Source: Chytridium lagenaria
Lineage: Eukaryota > Chytridiomycota > Chytridiomycetes > Chytridiales > Chytridiaceae
Reading direction: 5' to 3'
Length of the DNA: 64,000 nt
NCBI GenBank assembly: GCA_025449115.1
Contig: JAHLKC010000056.1
Location: 124,001 to 188,000 of the forward strand
Shown here: one piece after another, positions 1 through 11,918 of the stretch
Layout: every line of letters begins with the position of its first letter
Position numbering within the stretch: the first letter of the stretch is position 1
Made by a program: the position numbers and the translations under genes
Notes under the pieces: generated by a model
Seen by the model: only the letters and a program-made list of their open reading frames with translations
What the model was told of the DNA's origin: nothing
The model's database searches: none

Positions 1-629
1 ATGCAATTGCCGAAATGACAGCAATGGAAACCAGCGTCCCGCATCCCAAAAATCAACGCATATCCACCAACAACATCCCCTCCAACAACACACCCTGGTA
101 CAGCTGGTCCACTTCTCGGCGCGGAAATTGCCGGTACGCCCGCCTTGGCATCGACCATCCACAAGATACAACCGACCGGCAACGCGGCCACCATCTGAAG
201 GAGGGCATTAACCTGTCCAGGAGACACAGTCCCAAGCAATCCCATGACGTCAGGGCGTTCACGCTCAATATCGAACCCCCGCGAGGAAACGAAAAATCAT
301 GAACAAATCGCACCGTACCCTCCGGTGCCACCACCTTTTTGAACCGCACCCACCGGTGCGTTGGAAAACACCGGAAACTGCTGAACCTCCTCCACTGTGA
401 ACGGACCCAAACGCCTGCCGAGCGCGAGCTCCTGAGCACTGTTCACTCGTAACTGATCGGCCGCTGTGGGGTGGAAGGACACAGCGGACGCGTGGTTCGA
501 AACCACAACATGGCGTTCCGCCGGAAAGACAGCCGGCAACGCAAACCCCCTCGCCAGGCCCCGAAAAAGGAAATTTCGAAGCGGTTGGTTCGGAAAATCA
601 ACCGTCAACTCTGCGAACATGTAACCCAA
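1..629 (-). pseudogene. Reverse transcriptase fragment, frameshifted
   Basis: Two overlapping minus-strand frames (629-297 and 439-53) together give an RT N-terminal half. The first holds 'RVNSAQELALGRRLGPFTVEE' type sequence ending near 'SNAPVGAVQK'; the second continues with 'VRFVHDFSFPRGGS' and then, after another frame change, 'AYRQFPRREVDQL' and 'LLEGMLLVDMR'. These correspond in order to the basic/GPF region, the 'RLIHDLS' region and motif A of DIRS-like RTs. The catalytic YxDD box would lie beyond the window edge. At least two frameshifts make this copy inactive as written, unless they are sequencing indels. Confidence 0.6.
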
Positions 630-656
630 ATAGGAGTGACCAGCTTGGTCAAACCA

Positions 657-3576
657 TCAGGATACAACAGGTACCGCGCCACCCTGCAGTGCGACGCAGT
701 GAATGGAAGCTCTGGTGGAGACGGGATGCCCAAGACCTTCACCCTCGCGGGCACCACTGTTGTTTAGCGGTAAGACCATGCGAGGCAAGCACCACCCCCG
801 ACACCCCGTGCCAATGCATCTGGGTTGGCTTCTAAAGCGCGCACCCCCGGGTGCGCCTCCGCCACCCCAGCCTTGTCCGCTTGCAACGGTCAAACGGTGG
901 ACCGTCGACACCACCCCACTCAACCCCATCACGAGCGACAACCCCCCGTTAGGGTCCCCGCTAATCCCCGCACCCTCGACGAGATGCGTCCCCTCCAGAC
1001 GCACCTCTTATGGCGCCTTAGCGCCGACTCGGTCCCTTATCCGCGGCCGACGGTTCCGCTGGCCCGGCGCCCAGGACCCTTCCACCACTCCTCGAACCAC
1101 GCTCCCCACCGGAGCCACGCCGGTCGCCCTTGTCACCACCCCAGGAGCGACCGTCATCCCACGTGGAATGTCCCCATGGATGCTCCATTATCAGATGGCC
1201 ACGCCCGCACTCTTGGCACTCATGAGCGAAAACAGGCAATCGCGGAACCGACACCTTCGAGACCAGTTAAAGTTAAAACAATACTCGTTACCCTCCTGTC
1301 GCCGGTCCCCTGACGGCAAACTCCCCAACGAACGCTTTCCCCGGCCCTCCCCAGTCTTGAGGGGAGGTCGCCGTGGTGATGGCACCCCTCCGCCAGGCCC
1401 AAACCGTCCTCACCCCCCCAGCGCACCACGTTGGCCCCCACCGCCAGCATGCGTTTCTGAAACAAACACCGCTCCTTAAGGAGAGGGATCTCATCGGTCA
1501 AGCGGAGCATAGGAAACCGATGCACGAAGGAGCGCTTCTGGATCTCATAGGCAGACGCCGCCGCCCAGCCGTATGAGTTCGTGGTCTGCAAGACCTCATC
1601 GTGGAACCTATCGAGCTCCTTCGCCCCATTTGGGTAAAAAACCAAAACTGCCGTTCGAAACCGACGAAAAGCAGTCACCCAGCCATCGTACCTAACAAAT
1701 TCCACCCCGAGGCCACCGCGTCCTCTGCCAAACTAAAGCCATCGACATCCAAAACCACCTTCTTGAGAGGTTTCACGACGACATGCGGGTCGAACTTAAT
1801 CATGGGAATGTCCAGACCCTGAGCCAAACGATACCAGCTGCCCGAGAATACCAATTCTTCACCACTATAATGCGGCTCTGAACAAGCTCCGGGATCTGAG
1901 CCTTAGACATGCCGGCAAGCGCATCCCGGATGTCGAGATTGAGCTCCACGTCATATGGCACCCTGACCTGTGACGCCAACCCCATCCCCGAGGCCCACGC
2001 CGGCACCACCCCGCCAAGAGCTGCCCACGGGCCTTCCTCCCGCGTAGCTTGTTGGAAAACCGGGCCGCCGAAAAACCTCAGGCAATTTCCCCCCCCAGCC
2101 AAATCCCCACTTGCTGATCCACCAGTTGCTGTCGCCCCCATTGCTGATCCACCCGCGCCACCCAGGCGCTGGGAAACAGCCTTGGCACCTAGCTGGGAGA
2201 CAGCCTTCGCCACCTTCACTGACACCGCCGTGCCTAGCGCCTCTGCGACCTGACGGGGCAGCAAGGTCTCCAGCGGGCCCTCGAGGCCGGCTGGCGTCGA
2301 TACAGAGCCTCGTCTGATGACGGTGCTGCTAAGTCCGTCCGTCTCTACGCCCTTGTCGCGGTCTCGCACCTCCTTCTCTGCAATCAAACCCTGTGAGATT
2401 ATAAGATAACCTCACCAAGAGGCGTGAATGCGTCGCTTATATAGACATTGTGCCCTTATTCTTGTTTTGTTGTTCCCCCATTCTTTTCCCTCTTGGGGTT
2501 TTTCATAGTTTTTCCCCATAGATATGAGAGAGGTTTTTATAGAAGGAAGGGCGGTCGACGTGGTATGCCAACTTATGACATGCTACCACGTTGGTCGAGA
2601 TGCCTGTTGTTGTTATTTGATTCCCCTTTATGTATTGTTTTATTATTTGTAGAAAGTTGAATAGATATATGTGCACCTCTGTAGTCCTGGATTGATCCCA
2701 CCTATACATCCAGGCATGGCTGCCCTTGGGCCATGCTTTCTTCATTCTTCTGTTATTCAACGCTCGGGGATTACGCCGCTGGGGAGACTACACCTTGAAC
2801 CAAGACACTTGAGTCTAAGAAGGCCTGAGCCCTAGACGCCTCTGTGGCATGATTCCTTTGAAGGTTTGGGTAGTATAACCACCTCTGTTCTTTTCTTGAT
2901 TGCGATGACTGGCTATCTAGTTGCCTGTGAGTGGGAGTGCGGCATGAGCAGGGCCTTAGGTAGAAGAGATCAGATGAGAACATGTTAAAACGGCTTATTG
3001 CGGCGATTACGAGGCCTTGTACACTACTAGGAGCGGGATGGACTCCCTCCTTGATGACCCTTCCACTCTGGCGCGTTGGATCTCCGCCTGAGTACCTTTT
3101 TCCTTTGTTTTTCCTTCCTTTCTTTCATTTGGATTAGTTTTAGAGCAGAACCACAGCAACTTAAATCCCCGCTGTCACTAAAGGCAGAATAGGGCTTGAC
3201 TCTTAATCTAAGAGTACCTCCTAGATGCTAGTCTTGTCACCTATTATGTGGTTCTCTACCTCTGTATGCCAGGGCTTAGCAGAGGGGGCCATAGAGAGAA
3301 CTTCACAACCCGACCAGTTGGGGTCCTCCAGCCCCATAGCCCTACGGCCGTACGCCGCCTCTTGAAATTCGCCGTCACCTCTTGGGCTGACCGCTCTGAC
3401 GCCTGCACCGTTCGACGGATGTTAGAGACAAACTCCCCCAACCCGTCTTGCCGGCTCTGAACCTGACTTCCTCCACCCGCCGCCTGCTTACCATCAGCAC
3501 CCCCAACGCGCACTTCCAGCAGTTCTTCCACCTCATCCTCAGACTCCGAACCACCCCAACCAGACACCCTCGTCAC
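657..3576 (-). pseudogene. Gag-like region of the left retrotransposon, interrupted by a solo LTR
   Basis: Minus-strand frames at 3576-3308, 2387-1800 and 1705-1220 together form a gag-like protein. The 3576 frame begins with an acidic stretch and a region suggesting a coiled coil. The 2387 frame is Ala/Gly-rich and ends 'RIIVVKNWYSRAAGIVW'. The 1705 frame holds 'AVLVFYPNGAKELDRFHDEV' and 'AASAYEIQKRSF'. The stretch 2392-3307 is not part of it: removing that LTR and one copy of its ACCC duplication joins 3308 to 2391, with a residual one-base frame difference. The region at 657-1004 is proline-rich on either strand and probably non-functional. No zinc knuckle was seen. Identification as gag is from position next to RT. 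Confidence 0.45.
2392..3307 (+). repeat. Solo LTR related to the 16-kb Gypsy element, with 4-bp target duplication
   Basis: The segment begins TGTGAG and ends TTCACA and is flanked by ACCC on both sides (2388-2391 and 3308-3311). Its length, 916 nt, is close to the 938-nt LTR at 40473. It shares an ordered set of landmarks with that LTR: a 'TTCCCTCTTGGGGTTTTTCATAG' type block, 'TTTTTCCCCA', 'GGTTTTTAT', 'GAAGGA', and a similar last 15 bases. The two are clearly diverged, so it is a relative rather than a recent copy. It lies within the gag-like region of the left retrotransposon, so it arrived after that element. Confidence 0.65.
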
Positions 3577-4211
3577 TGGAACGTCCTGGCTGGGACGTGA
3601 CGGCCGACCTACAAAACTTGTGAGCGTAATGGAAGCTTAACACCAATTAAGACGGGTTGGAGAAAAAGGGAAAAGGGTGTTAGGGTTAAAGAACTTCTCC
3701 ACTCCTAAATACACTAACTATATATCGTTCGTGAAATTTATTTCTTTAACCCGGAGAGACTGCCAGTGCGTAGACGTTCTTTCGTAGTGAATTTTGGGAT
3801 GACAAGACGGAAGAAATGGCATGAAGTGACACAAAGACCATCTTCTCTTTGGGGCCTCTTCATTGCGACTTCTGGCCATCGAAATACCACCACCCCGACC
3901 ACCGCCCTACGGTCCACACCGCTGGTGTCATTCTTTCCTCCTTTCCTTTTTCTTTTTCGTTTTTTCTTTTTCGTCTCCTGCTCCCTCGGCAGGTGCGCCC
4001 TCTTTTCTGTCCCTACCAGTTCCCTTTCCGACTTCACGTGGGTTCGATCCCCACAGGGAAGAGGGGGCTCACCTACCGTGGTTGCAGCTTCCGCCTGTCC
4101 CGTGTCGACGGCCTCGGCCTTGACATAGGTCAGCCGGTTTTTGTCTCCACTACTGAAGTCTGCGGATTATATGTAGCATTTGGATTTTTCAAGTCAAATA
4201 AAGTCTTGAAC

Positions 4212-6435
4212 ATGTTCGGAGGTGGTTCAGGAAACAACCCCACAAACTTTACTGGTGCTGCCTTTGGGTCCACCAGCACTCTCGGTGGAGGTGGTGGCAG
4301 CGCCTTTGGAACTCCAACACCTCTCGGTGCTCCTGTATTCGGTGGAGCTTCGCAGCTTGGTGGAGGAGGCCCGACTTTTTCAAACGTAAACGGCGGGTCG
4401 GTTTTTGGAGGGAATGCTGCAACTGGAGCTACATCTGGGTTTGGGGCCTTTGCTGGGAGTGGAACTGGGTTTGGAGGAGGCTCAACAACGTTTGGAGCTG
4501 CTAATCCAGTTGGGACTGGGTCTGCGTTTTCGGCAGCGTCCAGGCCTCCGCTTTTGGGGGTGGAGGAGGAGGTAGTGTATCGGCGTTTGGAGGTGGAGGA
4601 GGAGGAGGTACTGCGTCAGCCTTTGGAGGTGGCGGGAGTAGCGCCTTTGGAGGTAGATCTGGTGCTGGTGCACCGGCTTTTGGAGGTGGAGCTGCCGGAG
4701 GTTCGGCTTTTGGAGGAGGTGCATCCTCCGCGTTCGGAGGTGGTGGTAGTGGTGGAGTATCTGCGTTTGGGGGAGGTGCTGGACAGAGTGCCGTTGGAGG
4801 CGGGCCGGCAAGACCACCGTCCGCTTTTGGAGGAGGGGCCGCAAGTGGTGGGTTTGGCGGGAGTGCGGCATCTGCATTGGGTGGAGGTTTGGGATCCGCT
4901 TTTGGAAACCCTCCGGCAGCTGGCTCTGCATTTGGAGGAACCGCACCTGCTTTCGCAAATCCTTCATCAGCCGTACCGTCATTTGGAGGAACCTCAACAT
5001 CATCAAGCTCAGCTTTCGGACAACCCAGTGGGTTTAGTGCAGCCGCCTCTGGGTCTGCTTTTGGAGGGGGAGCAAGCAGTGCGTTTGGTGGTGGATCTTC
5101 AAAGTCCGCGTTTGGAGGGAGTGGTACCGCCGCTGGAAAGCTTCAGCAATCTGAGAACCGGTTTGCGGTGCTCAACAATGGCGGTAATGAAGGAGGAAAT
5201 GCAGAGAGCGAACCACCACGTGGAGGCTCGAGGAGTAGGGCTTTAACAATGGCGTCGTAAGTTTCCTTGTTCTTTTATTCTTACCGCCTTGGGAGGAGGC
5301 TGACGTCTTCTTAGGAAAGGAGGCTCCGCTACCGGTGAGCTTGTGATGAAAGACTTGACACATGTTTCGGAACGACCTATTTGGTTTATGAGTTGCTATG
5401 GAATGGGGAAGGATGAGCCGTCGATTATTCAAGGAACGGATATGTCGCCTGAGGAGGCGAGATTTTTGTTTTGGCGTGAAGCCACGATTAGCGGAAATCC
5501 TGCTGGCAATGTAGGTTTCATCAGTTTCTTTTTCAGACAGCATCTGTTTGCATAAAGGTTTTTGTTTTTGTTTCTGGTTTTTTGTTTGTTTTTTTTTAGC
5601 TTTGCAATATCCATTCATAAAACATTAAACAATCTTAATTTGGATGCTCTATATTGTTGTTGTTGTTTTTTCTTTTTTTCTTTTTCCTCTTTACTTTATT
5701 CGGACTCTTTAAATTTCAAGTAATCTAACTGTGTTGTAGATCGACGACGTTAAAAAGTTTCACACAATCATGAAGCAAGAGACGACTGTTCTTTTAGATG
5801 CCATTAAGGGAAAGAATTTTGATCCCAAAACATATGCCAGCAAACCCTCACCACTCGCAGCCTTTCTCGTTGAGAAGTATAAGGGATATCCCGGTTCTTC
5901 CGAAAACTTCACCACCTTTCAACTTGGACCTCCTCCTCAACCTGCCCCTTCTGCTTTTACGACGGCGTCTGCAGGATCCAACAACATCTCCTCACCCACC
6001 CCTCCAATGTTGCCTAATGTTGCTGCCAATATGACACCCTCACCGACTCCTCCATCATTCGGTCCATCATCTGCAGGCCCATCCGCCTTCCCCTCGTCAT
6101 CCACAACTTCAGCCTTCGGCCCATCATCATCCGCCCCTTTAGCTCCTAAATCCACCGGCTTCTCCTTCCTCCAAAGCGCATCCGCCTCCTCCGCATCTTC
6201 ATCCTCATCCTCATCCGCCTTTTCATTTCGTAACGCGGGAAAAGCACCTGCAGATCCAGCGGACGTGGATAAATTGTCTGCGGAAATGATTGCACTAGCT
6301 AGGATATATGATATAACTTTGCCAAGAGAGGTGCCGCTGGAGGAGGAGGATATGAATGCGTACAAGGCAGATAAGTTTGTTGACAGGGTTCCACTTGTGC
6401 CGCCCCCAATGTCGATGAGGAAGAGGGTGCGCTGA
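4212..6435 (+). CDS. FG-repeat nucleoporin with Nup42/Amo1-like conserved block
   Basis: The start MFGGGSGNN is typical of FG nucleoporins. Exon 1 (4212-5256) is almost entirely FG, SAFG and GGG repeats. Exon 2 (5315-5510) holds a block with 'WFMSCYG', 'IIQGTDMSPEEARFLFW'; exon 3 (5740-6435) continues with a short helical segment, then a Pro/Ser/Phe-rich low-complexity stretch and a conserved C-terminus ending KRVR. Introns are 5257-5314 (phase 2) and 5511-5739 (phase 0), both GT-AG. The 'SCYG...GTD.SPEE' block resembles the conserved segment of fungal Nup42/Amo1-type proteins; the usual CCCH zinc finger is absent. The product should act at the nuclear pore in transport. One base is missing near 4530-4545: upstream the FG frame is in phase with the ATG, downstream the repeats (for example 'SAFGGGGGG') lie in another frame to 5256. 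This could be a sequencing indel. Confidence 0.75.
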
Positions 6436-6636
6436 TGAATGTGCCAGTGTATTTCTAATTAAACCTTTTGCAAATAAACTCTTTTATTCACTCGTGTATG
6501 TTTTGGTGCTTTCACGTAGCGCCTGAGGGTTCAAGATTTTCTTTTGCACATAAATGCAAGTCGACCGCTCAACGTCTTTCATATAAAACAAAATCACACA
6601 ATTTTGAATTGGTGAATTTTTCTTTCAAGAACAATA

Positions 6637-8848
6637 ATGACGGACTCTAGTCCAGAAGGTAACGAGAGGAAGAAAGAACTTGAATTTGCAGACGAGGACG
6701 CCCGCTCACGGCCCTCTGTGTCGGGTGTCATTGTGAATGAAGGGGCTATCTGCTCAGCTGCCGTCGCGTCCAGCGTTGATGTGGTAGACCCAAATCTGAT
6801 TTTATCAAAAGAGCCAAGCATGCATTCCATCCATCCAAACATCTCCTTAGAGGGTAACAAAGAAAATGCATCTACAATGTTCCTCGGACCTACCAAGCTT
6901 CCCGCTTCTCGCTGTTGGAACACTGGATTCTATATCGATGTTGCGGCAGCAGAAATGTATATGCAATATGCTGATGATGAGTTGCGGGCTCTAAGGCTCA
7001 CCGCATCGAACGACGCGAATTGGGCGTTTAATAGGATCTATTCCCGGAAATTTAACGAGGCTGAACTTGGAACGAAGTTGATCGATCAATCGCCGCCATT
7101 TACATTTACGCCTCAATCCACTACCACAGTATTTTCTAAACCTTCGCATACACCTAAAGTTGAGCCTCAGGAGTCAGCGTCCATTGTGAAATGGATGTGT
7201 AATATTCCGTCGCCTGTAATTTCTTCAGCCCTCCGCATGCCGACTGGAGTTGCGGAAGTTCATAGAGTCACAGGAAATACTGGTTTCAACTTTGCACGTG
7301 TTTCAAAGGAACCTGAGAGCCCGAAGCCGCTCTTGCAAACAAAAGTTTCTGCAGAAGAATTATCGACGGGGATGAAGAACGCATCAGTTCTCCGTGCTTA
7401 TCCCTCTAATGTTTATCTTGGCGCAAAGTCTGTGAAGGGTATGAATTTTGGAGACCAGAACGGGAATGTAAAAAAGAACGGAACTTTATTTAACCTTGGA
7501 GGTATTGTGTTGAGAGAGCGACAGGATCCGAATATTAGGACAGCGAAACCTTTGGATTATGGCAAGAGTTGTTCAGACTCGATTAAGCGACCGCCAGTTC
7601 CAATAAGGCCACCTTCGAAGACTACCGATTTATTGAACAAGGAGAGCCAATTGGGACAAGGTGGATATGGCAAGGCTGCTAGCAGCGCCATCTCGGCCGT
7701 ATGTGAATCCGAAAAACTCGATATTGATGCCTGGTATCTTATTTGTAAGCCAAACTTTTTCTAATGATTTTAGGGCAAGCGTCCTTCGAAACCATAGATT
7801 ATTGCAGCCTGAACTTCCAACTTGGCCATTAAGCTGTTACGGTGATGATTCTAAACCCTGCAGTATTTCTGGGACGGACGTGTCGCCAGAGGAGGCTCGA
7901 TTTTTGTGGTGGAGCGACTCTAATGGAATGACGGGAGAAAACGTTGGTCATGTTTGCGTTCTGCTTCAATTTGAATGTTATGAGTAAGCTTCTTACTAAT
8001 TTATTATTATTGCAGATGGAGAGCTTGAAAATGTTCAAATGGATCGTGATCAAATGCTTTGACGACCTCTGTAATAAGCTGAGGCCAAACTACGTGGCTA
8101 CATCCATTTTCAAGATTGATAAACCCTCTATTTCGTCTTTCCTCGTTAGCAAGTATCGGCATATGAAAGCGCAAGCTCCTCAGCCAGAAGCCTGTGTTGC
8201 AATGGCTTCTCGCTGGAATCATTGTGATGTTGGACAGAGGACTTTGACGGAACTTTTTTTCCCATCTTCCGTCCATCCCTCCACGCCGAGTGAGCATTTT
8301 GTGATCAAGAAGAAGACGCAACGTGAGCCGTTAAAGGTTCATTTGAAGAAGAAGCCGGACTGTGGATCAACTAGCCCAGGTTATTCTGTGAGGAACGCTT
8401 CCACCCGGTCAAATCTAAATATTGAACGAGCCGCCTGTTTTTGAAATCCAAAGAGATGATGAAGAGAATATTCCGGAGACATGTTCGTGTTGCCGTTCTC
8501 CTCAGATGATGGTTCCGTGGACGAAGTTGGGATACACCGTCTACGCTCAACGCCTTATCCCAATCATATTACAAAAAGCAGGAAGGAGAATATGCAGAGT
8601 CGTTGTGTAGCTCGTCAAATGCTCCAACGCCAACTCGATTTCGTGGTTTCGGATGTAACGGTGAAGACGTTGTATACAGGATACTTCAAAGGGAATATGA
8701 TGATGAAAGTCTTGCGTATAGGCATGCGGTGTTGTCCCGAGGAAAGAGCTTGAGATGTGGTTTTGGAAAAGAAGATGAAGAAAAGTGGTGCCGGAGACGT
8801 TTTGTGGAGGTTGGGAAAGTATTTCTGGACGGTATTGAATGGAGTTGA
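6637..8848 (+). pseudogene. FG-less paralogue of the nucleoporin block, tandem copy 1 (frameshifted)
   Basis: Exon 1 (about 6637-7733) gives an unrecognised 365-residue N-terminus with no FG repeats. A 40-nt GT-AG intron (7734-7773) leads to exon 2 (7774-7942), which carries 'TWPLSCYGDDSKPCSISGTD' and 'SPEEARFLWW', the same block as the upstream nucleoporin. A second intron (7943-8015) leads to exon 3 with 'KWIVIKCFDDLCNKLRPN' and 'ATSIFKIDKPSI', matching the post-block helix. After about 8430 the frame has to shift to continue with 'NEPPVFEIQRDDEENIPET', and again later; each change is confirmed by the homologous sequence in the third paralogue at 9589-11241. Function is unknown. It is either a pseudogene or an indel-damaged gene. 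It lies about 200 nt downstream of the nucleoporin stop. Confidence 0.55.
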
Positions 8849-9140
8849 TGAGTAGATGTTTATGGATTCTGTCGTATTGGTTGCGGTGTGGTGACGGAGG
8901 AATTATTCTTGAGTTACTGGTGTTATTTCTCTTTAGTTCATCTGCTGTCATAAACAACAGCTTCTTTCATTCACCTCGTTCTTACCATGTGTTTTCGCAT
9001 TGGCTTCTTTTTTATGATTGACTTCAAATAAAAGCAAATTAAAATAAGAATGTCGTGACGTTTATCAGTAAATAGTGCACTTGAAAGTCGAGTTTGTTCG
9101 GACATCATTTTCAGTACAAAAAAAAAAAGACTTAAGTTGG

Positions 9141-9581
9141 GATGTCAGAGCCACTCAAAACGCCAACTTCACGTAAGTGCAAATGATTTGGCATTCGTCT
9201 CGAAAACTAATTTGAGCTGATGTAGGCGAGAGGCTTTCTTGACCCATTTGCACAGAATTCTTCACACCCCCAACGACACTCCGCTCTGGCCGTTTAGCAG
9301 CTTCGGAATTCACAACAAAGTATGCCGGATCGAGGGTACAGATATTTCACCTGAAGAGCTCCAGTTTCTTCTATGGTATGATGCGAGTGTGTATGGAAAG
9401 GCTGAGGAGAAGGTAGGGACACTTTGTTTCTCCTACATTGAAGAATTTGAAAGATGGCTACGCTGGACTGTTTCAAACGACGATGGCCAACTCGATCCAA
9501 AAGCTAGAGACCGAAATTGCAGAGAAGGGACGCTCGAGAGTTTTGGCTTCATCTTCTATACGTGACTTGCTTGTGGACTAA
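9141..9581 (+). CDS. Short FG-less paralogue of the nucleoporin block, tandem copy 2
   Basis: A possible start is ATG 9141 with a short first exon ending before GTAAGTG at about 9172. The second exon (from 9226 or 9231) carries 'PLWPFSSFGIHNKVCRIEG', then 'TDISPEELQFLLWYD'. An intron beginning GTAGGG near 9412 and ending at about 9452 leads to a last exon reading 'DGYAGLFQTTMANSIQKLE' and stopping at TAA 9579-9581. That tail aligns with 'FHTIMKQETTVLLDAI' in the nucleoporin. It is much shorter than its neighbours and lacks low-complexity sequence. The exact acceptor of intron 1 is uncertain: the better-looking acceptor (TGTAG) breaks frame, while the next AG keeps it. Confidence 0.45.
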
Positions 9582-9588
9582 ATATGCC

Positions 9589-11241
9589 ATGATGAAGTTT
9601 CCGGGAAAGATGTTGGAGTGTGGTTTGGTGAACACAACGGAAGATACGGCCTTGAATAGAGGGAAAGAAGAGCCGTTACCTGGAGAGCTAGTAGTATCAG
9701 AAACTACCAAAGATCAGCGAGAAGTCGCGGAAAGTGACAAAGATTGCAGGATGGTTTTCGAAAGGGTAAAACTTGTATGGTGGGAGTTTCCTTTCGAATA
9801 ATATCCTGTGCTTATCGCGTTTATCTAGGTCACATTTGATCCTAATTCTCGTATGTCAACGCCAGGAGTGGCGGAAGCTTTCCGCATTCCTCGCAAGGTC
9901 TCGACACAACGCAACGACAGTATTCTTGAAAGATTTGATTTAAACGCTTGGTAATTGACATCAAGATGCCGTATGATATTCAATTTCGTAGGGAAAAAAT
10001 ACTTGTACAGCGCGGTCTATTGGGGCCAGAACTTCCACTTTGGCGCTTGAGTTGTTATGGTGATGATTTTAAACCTTGCAGTATATCTGGGACCGACGTA
10101 TCGCCGGAGGAAGCGCGATTTTTGAGGTGGAATGACTGCAAAGCCAAGAAAGGAGAAAATGTTAGTTAGATGATTGATTTTTATTTTGTTTTGGCTTTCA
10201 ATATTTAACAGCCTAACATAATTTTTAATAATGTTAGATCGGGATTCTAAAAATGATAAACTGGATCGTGATCAAGTGCTTTGACGATTTTTGCGATAAA
10301 TTAAGGCCAGACTACGTGGCCACATCCATCTTGAAGACTGATCAGCCCTCTATTCATCTTTCCTTGTGGACAAGTATCATTTTATGGGGAGCGCCTCGAT
10401 CTCACCGAAACCTGTTGTCATGCCTTCCCGATACGAACTTTTTTTTGGAGGGAAAATCGAACCGCCAGTCCCTTATCTTAGCCCTTCCACCTCGAGTGAG
10501 ACTTTAATTGTCAACTGGAACATGCATCATGCGACAATGAAGCTGCACGTATGGGGAAATCCAGACATTGAAAAAATAGTCGCAGCTGATTTTGTGAGCA
10601 ATTCTACCCGCTCGCATCGAATTTTCATCGCTGAAGGAGCCGCCCGTCTTTCGAGCTCAACGTAAGGATGACGAAAAAACCTCGAAGATACCTTGTATTT
10701 CGACCGCACATAGTGATATTGCGGACAAAGCCGGGAGAGTTATTGAAAAACAGGATAACGCTAAATTGGAGAGTTTTCCACCTGCTTCAGCCTTGACTGT
10801 AATCGTGACCCTGCAGGTAATTTGGGTGGTGTTGGGTATATGCGTCGAAAAGAAGTTCATGATGAAGCTCTCCGAAATCTAGACGAAAATATTCCGGAGA
10901 CAATGCTGTCCTGCCGTTCGCGCAGAACTGTTTTGTGGATGAAGTTGGCGTGTCTCATTGGCGGCAAGTAGCTTGTCCCCGTCGTACTTTGTTGGGACAA
11001 AAAGGAGATGATGCGGAGTCTTCGAGGGATTCTTTCTTGCTTCAACATCGACTCGTTTAGGTGGGTTTGAAGGTGACGTGAGTGGAATTAAGGGGCACGG
11101 TGAGGAGACTGTGGGTTCTATGCTTGCATCAACACCGAGTCGTTCAGGTGGTTTTGAAGGTAACGTGAGTGGAAATGAAGAGAACGATGAGGAGAGAGTG
11201 GCGCCGGAGACGATATTTGGAAAGTTGGGAAAATATTTGTG
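9589..11241 (+). pseudogene. FG-less paralogue of the nucleoporin block, tandem copy 3 (frameshifted)
   Basis: It starts eight bases after the stop of the preceding copy. The N-terminal exon (9589 to about 9765) is followed by an intron ending TATCTAG near 9829, and an exon ending 'RFDLNAW' with a donor at the same codon as in tandem copy 1. The block 'LPLWRLSCYGDDFKPCSISG' and 'TDVSPEEARFLRW' follows, then an intron and 'NWIVIKCFDDFCDKLRPD'. Near 10364 one base is missing: the frame moves from 'SIHLSLW' to 'DKYHFMGSASISPKP'. Later frame changes lead to 'GFEGNVSGNEENDEERVAPE' and a stop at about 11241. Nucleotide similarity to 7680-8850 continues to the end, so this is a tandem duplicate. Confidence 0.5.
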
Positions 11242-11918
11242 AGGGTGTTGGGTGGTGGCGATGAGTAGGTGTGTATTGTTTCGTCGAGTTGGTTGGTTGC
11301 GGCACGGTTACGTCCATGAGATTCGACATTGTGTTATGGTAGATTCAAAGTTGTTGATTTCACGTAACTTGTAGTTTATTATCCTTCGTCTCCTTTATGA
11401 ATTTATTTTCTTGCTCCAATCTGTGGGGGTTTTATATTCCAGCACGAACGCCGTGTTCGTCAGAGCTGTTTACATATTTGTTTTTTTCATGTTGTTTTCC
11501 CTTTTCACATCTCTCATCTTGATGGTGTTGTATAAAAATGCGCATTCCATCTAATAAAAAGCAAAGTATCAAAGTTACTTTGAACGCCTTGAAACTGCAT
11601 AAGGCTGACTTCTTCGTGCTTCTCTAAACCACTAACCTCGTCTTGCCGTCAATGTATCAAAAAGAGTTACGTGAAATAAATGCGATATACGCAAAAGGGT
11701 ATATGTAGCCTGATAATAAGGGTTCTCTGAACTTTGTGAAGTAGACGTACTCCACGAACGCGGTTCAAAACCTTAATAAATAGATGGATGTAATGATGAA
11801 GATAGATAAATGCATTCGAAATCTTTTATTGACTGCGTCACAATATGCGAGCTTTTGAGGATGTAAGAAAATCTCTTGGGCACCTCCTTTCCAATAACTC
11901 CAAAGAAAAAAGGCTTCT
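11242..11918. other. Convergent intergenic region, no gene seen
   Basis: AT-rich sequence between the converging nucleoporin paralogue and the Hsp31-like gene. It contains AATAAA-like signals, for example near 11553 and 11777, that could serve as polyadenylation sites. No supported gene. Confidence 0.4.

Larger units (their letters stand above)
1..3720 (-). mobile_element. Partial RT-bearing retrotransposon (DIRS-like), minus strand
   Basis: A decayed element reads leftward from about 3.6 kb to the window start. Its order on the minus strand is gag-like sequence (3576-1220) followed by reverse transcriptase (about 629-1), which continues outside the window. The RT half has the 'GRRLGPF' and 'VRFVHDFSFPRGGS' segments that precede the catalytic aspartate in DIRS-type and related reverse transcriptases, and a 'VDAKAxYRQF' segment matching RT motif A. 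Several frame changes break it, and a solo LTR lies inside the gag region. No terminal repeat can be seen because one end is missing. Assignment to the DIRS group rests on the RT style only; no recombinase is in view. Confidence 0.6.
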
